The notes beneath the pieces are model-generated. The model was not told the DNA's origin. It ran no database searches and saw only the letters and a list, made by a program, of their open reading frames with translations. 64,000 nucleotides of DNA, taken from positions 1 to 64,000 of the forward strand of contig NZ_JBLKNX010000017.1 in NCBI RefSeq assembly GCF_051414055.1, read 5' to 3'. This document shows positions 32,061-39,954 of this stretch, one piece after another. Source of the DNA: Halosimplex halobium (GTDB lineage: Archaea > Halobacteriota > Halobacteria > Halobacteriales > Haloarculaceae). The translations under genes were made by a program, and so were the position numbers. The number at the start of each line of letters is the position of its first letter. The stretch's first letter is position 1.

Positions 32061-33782
32061 ATGGCAACCGAAGTGGACAGCGGTCCGGAGGCAGTGGAAC
32101 GCGAGCGGACGCTCGTACAGCGGATCTTCGGCCGTCGGGAGTTCGGCGTCGTGGTGGCCATCCTCGGGCTCCTCGTCGTCGGGTCGGTCGTCCGGGCGGA
32201 CGTGTTCCTGACGCTCGGAAACTTCGTCGGCGTCCTCCGCAACGCCGCGGTCGTCGCGCTCATCGGCTACGGGATGACCGTCCTCATAACCGCCGGGGAG
32301 TTCGACCTTGCGGTCGGGTCGGTGATGGGCATCTCTGCCGGGATCACGGCGGTCATGCTGCTCGACGGGTTCTCGATCTGGTTCATCTTCCTGACCGTCG
32401 CGCTGCTCGCGGTGTTCTTCGGGGTCCTCCAGGGTATCCTCGTGACGAAGGTCGGACTCCCCTCGCTGATCGTCACCATCGGGACGCTCACGCTGCTGCG
32501 CGGGGCCCACCTGGCCATCCTGGGGAGCGTCACCCAGACGATCCCCCTCGGCGAAACGCCGCTCTCGCTCAGGGCGCTGGGGGGAACGATCTCGCTGCCG
32601 TTCCCGGTGCTGGTCCCGTTCACCGACGTGCAGCTGTTCACGCTGCCGGCGCTCTCCTACCGGCTCCCGGGAGTCCACGACGCGACCCAGACGTTCGACA
32701 CCATCCCGCTGCAGATCCTGTGGGTGGTCGCCCTCGGCGCGGTCTTCCACTACATCCTCTTCTACACGGCCTTCGGCTACCGCGTCCGCGCGACGGGCGG
32801 GGAACTCAAGGCCGCCGAGTACACCGGCATCAAGACCGACCAGGTGAAGATCGCCGGGTTCGTCATCGTCGCGCTGATGGCGGCCTTCGCCGGGCTGAGT
32901 CAGCTGGCCTTCACGGGCAACGTCTCGCCGCTGACGGGTGACGGCCAGGAACTCGTCGTCATCGCCGCGGTCGTCATCGGCGGGACCGACCTCTTCGGCG
33001 GCGAGGGGACGATGAGCGGGACCGTCCTCGGCGCGCTCGTGTTCGCGTTCACCCAGAACATCCTGGTGCTCGCCGGCTTCGGGACGGAGCTGTTCTCGAT
33101 TTTCACCGGCCTGTTCATCATCTTCGCCGTCGCCGTCGACGCGATCACCCGCCGCACCCGCTACGAGACCGTCGTCGAACAGTACACGACGCCGCTGCGA
33201 CGCATCCTGCGCCACCCCCGGGAGTACTTCGGGCACGTCCGCGACCAGGTCCAGGGCGTCGACCGGCCGCTCGCCTTCTTCGTGCTCGTGACCGCGACCT
33301 GGGCGCTGCCGGTCGTCGTCGTCGCCGCGCTGACCTTCGTCACCAACCCCCTGACCGGGTCGCCGTTCCTCGGGCTCGCGTTCGACCTGCTGTTCATCGC
33401 CGGCGACGTGGGCGCGCTCGGGATGATCCCGGTGTTCGCGTACGTCCTCGCGGGCGGGAGCGCGCTCCTGCTGGTCGCGTTCCTCCAGCCGTTCGTCTGG
33501 CTGTTCGACGGGTCGGGCGACGTCGACGAGACCGTCCAGGCGGTCTGTTTCGCGGCCGCGCCGACCGTGGGGCTGTTCGTCCCCGTCCTGCTGGCGGCGC
33601 TCGACTTCATCTTCCCGCTTGTCGCCGCGACGGGCGCGGTCGTCGGCCTCGCCGTCCTCGGCCTGCTCGTCTTCGGGATGGAGACGCTGCACGAGCTCCC
33701 GCGGAGCCGCGCCGCGGGCGCCGTCGCCGGCGCCAGCGTCCTCCTGCTCGCGGTCTTCGCGTTCGTCGCCGTCGAACTCTGA
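32061..33782 (+). CDS. Sugar ABC permease, RbsC/XylH type, with extra C-terminal membrane domain (573 aa)
   Basis: Residues about 20-365 form a BPD_transp_2 permease (FGVVVAILGLLVVGSVVRADVFL; LAVGSVMGISAGITAVMLL; IIAAVVIGGTDLFGGEGTMSGTVLGALVFAFTQNILVL gives the conserved GG..L.GG.G...G motif). Family members normally stop near 330-350 residues. Here about 200 residues follow, with four to five more hydrophobic segments (about 390-573) and a Yip1-like VDETVQAVCFAAAPTVGLF. A TATA-like aatttaatg (about 32025-32035) and a gaggt run before the ATG suggest its own promoter, 177 bp after the binding-protein gene. Confidence 0.9.
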   Translation: MATEVDSGPEAVERERTLVQRIFGRREFGVVVAILGLLVVGSVVRADVFLTLGNFVGVLRNAAVVALIGYGMTVLITAGEFDLAVGSVMGISAGITAVMLLDGFSIWFIFLTVALLAVFFGVLQGILVTKVGLPSLIVTIGTLTLLRGAHLAILGSVTQTIPLGETPLSLRALGGTISLPFPVLVPFTDVQLFTLPALSYRLPGVHDATQTFDTIPLQILWVVALGAVFHYILFYTAFGYRVRATGGELKAAEYTGIKTDQVKIAGFVIVALMAAFAGLSQLAFTGNVSPLTGDGQELVVIAAVVIGGTDLFGGEGTMSGTVLGALVFAFTQNILVLAGFGTELFSIFTGLFIIFAVAVDAITRRTRYETVVEQYTTPLRRILRHPREYFGHVRDQVQGVDRPLAFFVLVTATWALPVVVVAALTFVTNPLTGSPFLGLAFDLLFIAGDVGALGMIPVFAYVLAGGSALLLVAFLQPFVWLFDGSGDVDETVQAVCFAAAPTVGLFVPVLLAALDFIFPLVAATGAVVGLAVLGLLVFGMETLHELPRSRAAGAVAGASVLLLAVFAFVAVEL

Positions 33783-33955
33783 CGCGTCCTCCCCGCGGTC
33801 CCCCGACTTCTCGCCGTGCTACTGGTGCCTGCTGACCCGGAGTTGACAGGCCCCCGCGTCCGTCGCCTCGCCGCCCGCCGCGCGGTCCGACACCTCGGCC
33901 TATCCCCCGGAGCGGCCGCTACGGAGGCCTCAACGGTCGAAGGGTCGGCGAAGAA

Positions 33956-34948
33956 TCAGCTACCGTCGGCCGTCCGCTCGGTATCGGTTTCCGTCGCCGC
34001 GGCCTCGTCGGCCGTCCGCTCGGTGTCGGTCTCCGTCGCCGCGGCCTCGTCGGCCGACCCGTCGCTCCCGGGAGCCGTCTCCGGTTCGGACGCGGCGTCG
34101 GCCGTCTCGTCGGTCCCGTCGTCGAGCCGCTGGACCGCGCCGGTCATCAGCCCGACCACGTCGCGGCGGTCGAGCGACGGGTCGTTGTCCAGGACCTGGA
34201 CGAGCTTCCCGTCGCGGAGGACGGCGATCCGGTCGGCCACTTCGAACACCTCGTCGAGGTTGTGCGAGATGAACACGACCGTCCGGCCCTGGTCTTTCAG
34301 CCGCTCGACGAGTTCGAGGATCTTCTCCGAGCCCTCGACGGAGACCTCCGCGGTCGGCTCGTCGAGCAGGACGATCTCCGGGTCGGAGATGAGCGCGCGC
34401 GCGACCGCGGTCGCCTGCTGCTGGCCGCCCGACAGCTCCGCGGTCGGCGCCGTCGGGTCGACCTGGAACCCGATCTCCGCGAGCGCCTCGGTCGCGCCCT
34501 CCTCCATCCGGTCGCGGTCGACCCGCCGGAGGAGCCGCCCCAGCAGGTTCGACTGACGGGGTTCCCGCCCCATGTAGACGTTGCTCGCCACGTCGTGTTG
34601 CCCCGACAGCGCCAGGTCCTGGAACACCGTCTCGATGCCGACTTCCTGGGCGTCGCTCGGGTCCTCGATGGTCTGTTCGGCGAGCTCGCCGTTCTCGTCG
34701 CGGACGTAGATCGTCCCCGCGGTCGGGGAGATGACCCCGGTCAGCGACTTGACCAGCGTCGACTTCCCGGCCCCGTTGTCGCCGACGAGCGCGAGCACCT
34801 CGTTGTCCACGATGTCCAGGTCCACGTCGTCCAGCGCCTGGACCCCCTCGTAGCGCTTCGACAGCCCCTCGACCCGGACGACCGGCGTGTCCGCCGCCTC
34901 GGCGGTCGCTCGCTCGCCGCTCGCTGCTCTATCGTCGACAGTTGACAT
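33956..34948 (-). CDS. Sugar ABC transporter ATPase, single-domain RbsA type (330 aa)
   Basis: Walker A is GDNGAGKST (56-64), the signature is LSGGQQQATAVARAL, Walker B is IVLLDEPTAEVS and the H-loop is FISHNLDEVFEVADR. RbsA-like proteins usually have two fused ATPase domains; this one has a single domain and must form homodimers. The C-terminal 60 residues are acidic and include two 14-residue copies (DEAAATETDTERTA). The gene is on the opposite strand to, and convergent with, the sugar permease, unlike the usual single operon. A minus-strand TATA-like cttaatac (34968-34978) lies about 25 nt upstream of the ATG. Confidence 0.9.
   Translation of the reverse strand: MSTVDDRAASGERATAEAADTPVVRVEGLSKRYEGVQALDDVDLDIVDNEVLALVGDNGAGKSTLVKSLTGVISPTAGTIYVRDENGELAEQTIEDPSDAQEVGIETVFQDLALSGQHDVASNVYMGREPRQSNLLGRLLRRVDRDRMEEGATEALAEIGFQVDPTAPTAELSGGQQQATAVARALISDPEIVLLDEPTAEVSVEGSEKILELVERLKDQGRTVVFISHNLDEVFEVADRIAVLRDGKLVQVLDNDPSLDRRDVVGLMTGAVQRLDDGTDETADAASEPETAPGSDGSADEAAATETDTERTADEAAATETDTERTADGS
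33966..34049. repeat. 42-bp tandem duplication inside the ATPase gene
   Basis: Two 42-bp units (33966-34007 and 34008-34049) differ at two positions and encode two copies of a 14-residue acidic Ala/Thr/Glu unit near the C terminus. The reading frame is preserved, so the repeat lengthens the tail without disrupting the protein. Confidence 0.9.
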
Positions 34949-35122
34949 GGCACGTGATTCTGTATCCCGAGTATTAAGCCTTCAGGTAGCCGGGGTGGTC
35001 CCGCCCCGGCCGAAACGGTGTCTGCAGTCGAACCGTCCGGGTAGCTGCAGGCTGGTTGCGAGGTTCTCAACCGAGAGATTCGGACCGAAACCTTAAGTAC
35101 CGACCTCGGAAGTGCGTTGAGT

Positions 35123-35296
35123 ATGTCCGGCCTACCGGACTCGCCTTCCTACGAGGAGGACGAGACGCTCGCGAAACTACAACAGGCGCTCGACGACGCG
35201 ACGGGCGTCGATATGCGCGCCGCGCTCGAAGGCGCTATCGAGGACCGGAAAGCGGAGATTCGCCGGAACGCACGCGACGCTCGCCACGCGGACTGA
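35123..35296 (+). CDS. Small helical haloarchaeal protein (57 aa)
   Basis: An ATG at 35123 opens a 57-codon frame, MSGLPDSPSYEEDETLAKLQ and on to AEIRRNARDARHAD. It is charged, Gln/Ala/Arg-rich and helical in appearance, with codon use like its neighbours. A TATA-like ccttaagta (about 35090-35098) lies 28 nt upstream, as for leaderless genes. No named family is recognised; the ALDDATGVDMRAALEGAIEDRKAEI stretch could be a small regulatory or antitoxin-like helix pair, but no partner gene is adjacent. Confidence 0.65.
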   Translation: MSGLPDSPSYEEDETLAKLQQALDDATGVDMRAALEGAIEDRKAEIRRNARDARHAD

Positions 35297-35424
35297 TTCC
35301 CGACCGCGGCCGGCACACGATATTCTCACCGTATCAGCCGTAGGCGCCGCTTTACCGAGACCACGTCGTCCGGTCGAAGACCCTCGTGTTCGGGAGAGAT
35401 CGGGGCCCGAACGTGGCGCATCCG

Positions 35425-35499
35425 CTCGCCGAGTAGTTCACGGAAGAGGTGCGACGGGCGAGATTTGAACTGCGCGCGACCGGTCTACTTCAAATCTCG
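35425..35499. repeat. Duplicated 3' end of tRNA-Gly with flank, plus hairpin
   Basis: Positions 35425-35470 repeat 35540-35585 with three mismatches over 46 bp, 115 bp apart. The repeat covers the last 20 nt of the tRNA-Gly gene and 25 bp beyond it. The tRNA-derived part of this copy also forms a perfect 11-bp hairpin (cgagatttgaa at 35459-35469; ttcaaatctcg at 35489-35499). The pattern resembles an att site or tandem duplication; no integrase gene lies nearby. Confidence 0.8.
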
Positions 35500-35564
35500 G
35501 AGCGCATTCATCCGCTCACGAAGGCGAGCGCACGAGGTACTCGCCGGGTAGTTCGCGGAAGAAG

Positions 35565-35635
35565 TGCGACGGGCGAGATTTGAACTCGCGTTAGGACCGT
35601 GGCAGGGTCCTGTGATACCACTACACTACCGTCGC
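35565..35635 (-). tRNA. tRNA-Gly (anticodon GCC)
   Basis: On the minus strand the 71-nt sequence folds as a full cloverleaf. Acceptor arms gcgacgg/ccgtcgc, D arm gtg...cac with the agtggt loop, anticodon arm ggacc-ctgccac-ggtcc with anticodon GCC, and T arm gcgag-ttcaaat-ctcgc. CCA is not encoded and the discriminator base is A. Minus-strand TATA-like sequences cttttatcc (near 35695-35703) or gtttacga (near 35675-35682) could drive a pre-tRNA with a short leader. Its 3' end is duplicated 115 bp downstream. Confidence 0.97.
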
Positions 35636-35832
35636 ACGCTCGGCGTCGCCCGGTCGCCCGGTGCGCCTCACATCGTAAACGACTGGCGGAGAGGGATAAA
35701 AGGCTTCCGAATCGGTCGGACCGGCGACGGCGACGGCCGCGCGGGCTGTCGATTCGCGGCGGGGAGTCGCCCCCGGTTTCCCGGCCGACCGCCACCACGC
35801 TTTTCCGGCCGGCGACGCGTGTCCAAGGCGTC

Positions 35833-35955
35833 ATGCCAGGCGACCCCGTCCAGTGTCCAGTCTGCGGGTGGACAGGCCAGCCGAACGATCTCGACGCCGG
35901 CCAGGGCCGCGGGAGTTGCCCGGTCTGCGACGAGACGATACCGAACCACGACTGA
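35833..35955 (+). CDS. CPxCG zinc-ribbon microprotein (40 aa)
   Basis: Frame MPGDPVQCPVCGWTGQPNDL continues to ...SCPVCDETIPNHD. Two CPVC knuckles (C8, C11 and C29, C32) form a rubredoxin-like zinc site. Such 40-60-residue CPxCG proteins are abundant in haloarchaea and mostly uncharacterised. A TATA-like acgcttttcc (35798-35806) lies about 30 nt upstream of the ATG, supporting a leaderless transcript. Confidence 0.75.
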   Translation: MPGDPVQCPVCGWTGQPNDLDAGQGRGSCPVCDETIPNHD

Positions 35956-36267
35956 GCGGCGCGCCGGCGGGACGCTCGCGCGCGAACCCGCCGACCACGC
36001 CGCGTGGGAAGGCGGGCAGTGACGTTCCGGGAGACAGGGCGGTGGCGTTCCGGCCCCGACCGTTCCGTCCCGGCTGCCGGAGCCGGCGAATACTACCTCG
36101 ACGCGAAGGGGCGACCGTCCGGTACGTATCGGGCCCGTCGCGCGGCGCTCCGTGTGAACGGTGGGCATGTGAACGCGTCCCTCCGCGCGCGTGAAGCGCG
36201 CTTTTTTTAAGGGTGGGCTGGGGATGTATCGCTACAGTCTAGTGGCGCGGCGCGGAAGCGTCACGGC
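35956..36267. other. Spacer (312 bp) before the ribosomal superoperon
   Basis: No gene is seen. The stretch is GC-rich up to about 36180, then ends in a hairpin with a T-tract and a short AT-richer promoter-like zone (36202-36240) directly ahead of the SPOUT gene. Short direct repeats gtgaac occur near 36150 and 36170. Confidence 0.5.
36185..36208 (+). terminator. Hairpin plus T7 tract; the T tract may also be the superoperon TATA element
   Basis: A 6-bp GC stem gcgcgc (36185-36190) and gcgcgc (36196-36201) around loop gtgaa is followed by seven T residues (36202-36208) and aaggg. This is a textbook hairpin/U-tract terminator. The ttttttaag run lies 60 nt before the next ATG and also resembles a haloarchaeal TATA box, giving a leader of about 30 nt. 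Confidence 0.6.
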
Positions 36268-37176
36268 ATGACCACCAGCGTGCTCGTGCCGGCATCCCTC
36301 ACCCGGGAGGCCGAAGACAAACGCGAGGCGACTCGCAAAGTCGGATACGTGGCCCGCGCGGCCACGGTCTTCCGGGTGGACCGGTTGACGGTCTATCCCG
36401 ACCCCGACGGGGTCGAGAAGCGAGGTGCCGGGTTCGTCGAAACGGTACTGCGGTACGCCGCCACACCCCCCTACCTCCGAAAGGAGGTATGGGACAGGCG
36501 GGGCGAACTGGAGTACGCGGGGGTCCTGCCGGCGCTCCGGGTCCGTTCACGGACCGGCTCCGGTTCGGACGAATCGGGGTCGTTAAGACAGGGAATCGTG
36601 ACCGAGGTCGGTGCTGATGGACGCGTACGGGTCAATTGCGGCCTGCAACACCCAGTCTCCCTGCCCGTTCCCTCCGGAATGGAGGTCGGGGAGGGGGAGC
36701 GCGTCTCCGTCAGGGTCTCTTCGCGACGACCGGTTCGGGCGAAGCTCGTCGACGAGCCCGCGGCAGGGTTCGTCGTCGACTCGGCCGAGATCGACGACGC
36801 GCTCGCGCGGCCCGACGCCGGGCTGACCATCGCGGCCTCTCGCTACGGCGAGGAGCTGACCGTCACGAAGCTCGACCAGCTGGTCGCACGGCTTCGTGGC
36901 GACGATGGCGGCACGTCCGGTAACGGGACGGGCGGATCCGACGACTCCGACGCATCCGACGACGAGGCGGCGCCCGGCGACCTGACGGTCGCCTTCGGCG
37001 CGCCGGAACGGGGGTTGCCCCCCATCCTCGGCGAGAACCCGGAGGCCGTCGCGGCGGAGACAGGCGACGACAGGTTCGACCTCTGGCTGAACACGGTTCC
37101 GGACCAGGGTAGCGAGGTCGTGCGAACGGAGGAAGCGGTGTTCGCCACGCTCTCGCCCCTCAGGCTGACGAGGTAA
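36268..37176 (+). CDS. SPOUT-superfamily putative RNA methyltransferase, DUF171 (302 aa)
   Basis: MTTSVLVPASLTREAEDKREATRKVGYVARAATVFRVDRLTVYPD starts a SPOUT fold (about 5-95 and 235-302), interrupted by an OB-like beta insert (about 110-165, QGIVTEVGADGRVRVNCGLQHPVSLP). FGAPERGLPPILG and WLNTVPDQGSEVVRTEEAVFATLSPL are the SAM-binding knot region. Related proteins are annotated as rRNA uridine N3-methyltransferases. An acidic Gly/Ser linker (about 210-235) is inserted before the knot. The stop is 5 bp from the L3 start, so it is the first gene of the superoperon. Confidence 0.9.
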   Translation: MTTSVLVPASLTREAEDKREATRKVGYVARAATVFRVDRLTVYPDPDGVEKRGAGFVETVLRYAATPPYLRKEVWDRRGELEYAGVLPALRVRSRTGSGSDESGSLRQGIVTEVGADGRVRVNCGLQHPVSLPVPSGMEVGEGERVSVRVSSRRPVRAKLVDEPAAGFVVDSAEIDDALARPDAGLTIAASRYGEELTVTKLDQLVARLRGDDGGTSGNGTGGSDDSDASDDEAAPGDLTVAFGAPERGLPPILGENPEAVAAETGDDRFDLWLNTVPDQGSEVVRTEEAVFATLSPLRLTR

Positions 37177-37181
37177 GACAA

Positions 37182-38231
37182 ATGCCAGGTACGAACAGAC
37201 CACGCAAAGGCTCGCTGGGCTTCGGCCCGCGTACGCGAGCGGCGAGTGAGACCCCGCGGTTCAACAGCTGGCCCGACGACGACGGCCAGCCGGGTCTCCA
37301 GGGCTTCGCCGGCTACAAGGCCGGCATGACACACGTCGTGCTGATCAACGACGAGCCCGACTCCCCCCGCGAGGGGATGGAGGAGACCGTCCCCGTGACG
37401 GTCGTCGAGACGCCGCCGATGCGCGCGGTCGCGCTCCGAGCCTACGAAGACACGCCGTACGGCCAGCGTCCCCTCACGGAAGTGTGGGCCGACGAGTTCC
37501 ACGGTGAACTCGACCGTGCCCTCGACGTCCCGGAGGACCACGACGCTGCCGCCGCAGAGGAACAGATCCGCGAAGCACACGAGTCGGGCGACCTCGGGGA
37601 CGTGCGCGTCATCACGCACACCGTCCCGACCGAGATCCCCGGCGTCCCGCGCAAGAAACCCGAGGTCATGGAGACCCGGGTCGGCGGTGGCTCCCTGTCC
37701 GACCGCCTCGACTTCGGGCTCGATCTGGTCGCCGACGGCGGCGAGCACTCGATGACCGACGTGTTCCGCGCCGGCGAGTACGCCGACGTGGCCGCGGTCA
37801 CCAAGGGCAAGGGCACCCAGGGCCCCGTCAAGCGCTGGGGCGTCCAGAAGCGGAAGGGCAAACACGCCCGCCAGGGCTGGCGCCGACGCATCGGCAACCT
37901 CGGCCCGTGGAACCCCTCGCGCGTGCGCTCGACGGTCCCCCAGCAGGGGCAGACCGGCTACCACCAGCGCACCGAGCTGAACAAGCGCCTCATCGACATC
38001 GGCGAGGGCGCGGATGCCACCGTCGAGGGCGGCTTCGTCAACTACGGCGAGGTCGACGGGCCGTACACGCTCGTCAAGGGCTCGGTCCCCGGCCCGGACC
38101 AGCGCGTCGTGCGCTTCCGGCCGGCGGTCCGCCCGAACGACCAGCCCCGCCTCGACCCCGAGGTCCGGTACGTCTCGACCCAGTCCAACCAGGGCGGGCG
38201 CGGGACCGCCGCGACCACACAGGAGGACTAA
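37182..38231 (+). CDS. rpl3: Ribosomal protein L3 (uL3), 349 aa
   Basis: PGTNRPRKGSLGFGPRTRA and the conserved GFAGYKAGMTHVVLI begin the archaeal L3; the basic extension containing KGKGTQGPVKRWGVQKRKGKHARQGWRRRIGNLGPWNP reaches the peptidyl-transferase centre. Length is normal for archaea. It binds 23S rRNA early in assembly of the large subunit. A haloarchaeal acidic region lies at about 60-130. Spacing to L4 is 3 bp. Confidence 0.98.
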   Translation: MPGTNRPRKGSLGFGPRTRAASETPRFNSWPDDDGQPGLQGFAGYKAGMTHVVLINDEPDSPREGMEETVPVTVVETPPMRAVALRAYEDTPYGQRPLTEVWADEFHGELDRALDVPEDHDAAAAEEQIREAHESGDLGDVRVITHTVPTEIPGVPRKKPEVMETRVGGGSLSDRLDFGLDLVADGGEHSMTDVFRAGEYADVAAVTKGKGTQGPVKRWGVQKRKGKHARQGWRRRIGNLGPWNPSRVRSTVPQQGQTGYHQRTELNKRLIDIGEGADATVEGGFVNYGEVDGPYTLVKGSVPGPDQRVVRFRPAVRPNDQPRLDPEVRYVSTQSNQGGRGTAATTQED

Positions 38232-38234
38232 CAC

Positions 38235-38978
38235 ATGGAAACGACAGTACGCGACCTGGACGGCGACGACGACGGGAGCCTCGAGCTCCCCGAGGCGTTC
38301 GAGACGGCCTATCGCCCGGACCTGATCCGGCGGGCCGTCAACGCCGCACAGGCCAACCGGAAGCAGGACTACGGCAGCGACGACTACGCGGGGCTGCGCA
38401 CGCCCGCCGAGTCCCAGGGGAGCGGCCGCGGCATGGCCCACGTCCCCCGGGAGAACGGCCAGGGGCGACGCGTGCCCCAGACCGTCGGCGGTCGCCGCGC
38501 GCACCCGCCGAAAGAGGAGAAAGACCGCGGGCTCGACATCAACACGAAGGAGAAGAAACTCGCCGTCCGCTCGGCCGTCGCGGCCACGGCGGACGCCGAG
38601 ACAGTGGCCGACCGCGGCCACGACTTCGACGACGACGTCGAGCTCCCGCTGGTCGTCTCCGACGACTTCGAGGACCTCGTGAAGACCCAGGAGGTCGTCG
38701 ACGTGCTGGAGTCGCTCGGCGTCGACGCCGACATCGAGCGCGCCGACGACGCGACGGTTCGCGCCGGCCGCGGGACGACCCGCGGGCGCAAGTACAACCG
38801 CGCGAAGTCGATCCTCTTCGTGACGAGCGAGGAGCCCTCGAAGGCCGCCCGCAACCTCGCGGGCGCGGACGTGACGACCGCGGCCCAGGTCAACGCGGAG
38901 GACCTGGCGCCCGGCGGCGACGCCGGTCGTCTCACCGTCTGGACCGAATCGGCCGTCGCGGAGGTGGCCGAGCGATGA
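38235..38978 (+). CDS. rpl4: Ribosomal protein L4 (uL4), 247 aa
   Basis: The extended loop GLRTPAESQGSGRGMAHVPRENGQGRRVPQTVGGRRAHPP and RGRKYNRAKSILFV identify archaeal L4, a large-subunit protein lining the exit tunnel. In bacteria L4 also autoregulates its operon; nothing here shows that. The stop overlaps the L23 start (ATGA), indicating coupled translation. Confidence 0.98.
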   Translation: METTVRDLDGDDDGSLELPEAFETAYRPDLIRRAVNAAQANRKQDYGSDDYAGLRTPAESQGSGRGMAHVPRENGQGRRVPQTVGGRRAHPPKEEKDRGLDINTKEKKLAVRSAVAATADAETVADRGHDFDDDVELPLVVSDDFEDLVKTQEVVDVLESLGVDADIERADDATVRAGRGTTRGRKYNRAKSILFVTSEEPSKAARNLAGADVTTAAQVNAEDLAPGGDAGRLTVWTESAVAEVAER

Positions 38979-39229
38979 GTGATATCATCAAGTACCCGAA
39001 CATGACGGAGAAGGCGATGGACGACCTGGACTTCCAGAACAAGCTCCAGTTCGTCGTCGCCGGCGACGCCGCCAAGCCGGAGATCGCCGACGCGGTCTCC
39101 GAGCAGTTCGACGTGACGGTCGTGGACGTGCAGACGCAGGTCCAGCCGAACGGCGAGAAGAAGGCGTACGTCACGCTCTCCGAGGACGACGAGGCCGAGG
39201 ACGTGGCCTCGAGGATCGGGGTGTTCTGA
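38975..39229 (+). CDS. rpl23: Ribosomal protein L23 (uL23), 84 aa
   Basis: KYPNMTEKAMDDLDFQNKLQFVV and VQTQVQPNGEKKAYVTLS match archaeal L23, located at the tunnel exit where signal recognition particle and SecY dock. The haloarchaeal form is short. It overlaps L4 by 4 bp and is followed 2 bp later by L2. Confidence 0.97.
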   Translation: MSDIIKYPNMTEKAMDDLDFQNKLQFVVAGDAAKPEIADAVSEQFDVTVVDVQTQVQPNGEKKAYVTLSEDDEAEDVASRIGVF

Positions 39230-39231
39230 CC

Positions 39232-39954
39232 ATGGGACGACGAATCCAGGGACAACGACGCGGTCGCGGCACCTCGACGTTCCGGGCGCCGTCGCACCGC
39301 TACAAGGCGGAACTGTCGCACCGGACGGTCGAAGACGGCGACATCGTCGAGGGCCGGATCGTGGACATCGAACACGACCCCGCCCGCTCGGCGCCCGTCG
39401 CGGCCATCGAGTTCGAGGACGGCGACCAGCGACTCGTCCTCGCGCCCGAGGGCGTCGGCGTCGGCGACCGCATCCAGGTGGGCGTCAGCGCCGAGATCGC
39501 GCCCGGGAACACGCTCCCGCTGGCGGAGATCCCCGAGGGCGTCCCCGTCTGCAACGTCGAGGCCAACCCCGGCGACGGCGGGAAGTTCGCCCGCGCGTCG
39601 GGCGTCAACGCCCAGCTGCTGACCCACGACCGCAACGTGGCGGTCGTGACGCTCCCCTCCGGGGAGACCAAGCGGCTGGATCCGGAGTGCCGCGCGACGA
39701 TCGGCGTCGTGGCCGGCGGCGGCCGGACGGAGAAGCCGTTCGTCAAGGCCGGCAACAAACATCACAAGATGAAAGCACGGGGGACCAAGTGGCCCAACGT
39801 TCGCGGCGTGGCCATGAACGCCGTCGACCACCCCTTCGGCGGGGGCGGTCGCCAGCACCCCGGCAAGCCCAAGTCCGTCTCGCGGGACGCCCCGCCGGGC
39901 CGGAAGGTGGGCGACATCTCCTCGCGCCGTACCGGCCGAGGTGGTAACAAATGA
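39232..39954 (+). CDS. rpl2: Ribosomal protein L2 (uL2), 240 aa
   Basis: MGRRIQGQRRGRGTSTFRAPSHRYK and the invariant C-terminal region GVAMNAVDHPFGGGGRQHPGKPKSVSRDAPPGRKVG, including the His needed near the peptidyl-transferase centre, identify L2. It bridges the subunits and supports tRNA binding. The 3' codons for RGGNK contain a gaggtgg run that can act as Shine-Dalgarno for S19, whose ATG overlaps the stop. Confidence 0.98.
   Translation: MGRRIQGQRRGRGTSTFRAPSHRYKAELSHRTVEDGDIVEGRIVDIEHDPARSAPVAAIEFEDGDQRLVLAPEGVGVGDRIQVGVSAEIAPGNTLPLAEIPEGVPVCNVEANPGDGGKFARASGVNAQLLTHDRNVAVVTLPSGETKRLDPECRATIGVVAGGGRTEKPFVKAGNKHHKMKARGTKWPNVRGVAMNAVDHPFGGGGRQHPGKPKSVSRDAPPGRKVGDISSRRTGRGGNK

Noticed and set aside
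35297..35832. Integrated provirus or plasmid at tRNA-Gly
   Set aside because: Only about 115 bp separates the repeated tRNA ends and there is no integrase, replication or capsid gene nearby; only a scar or local duplication can be supported.
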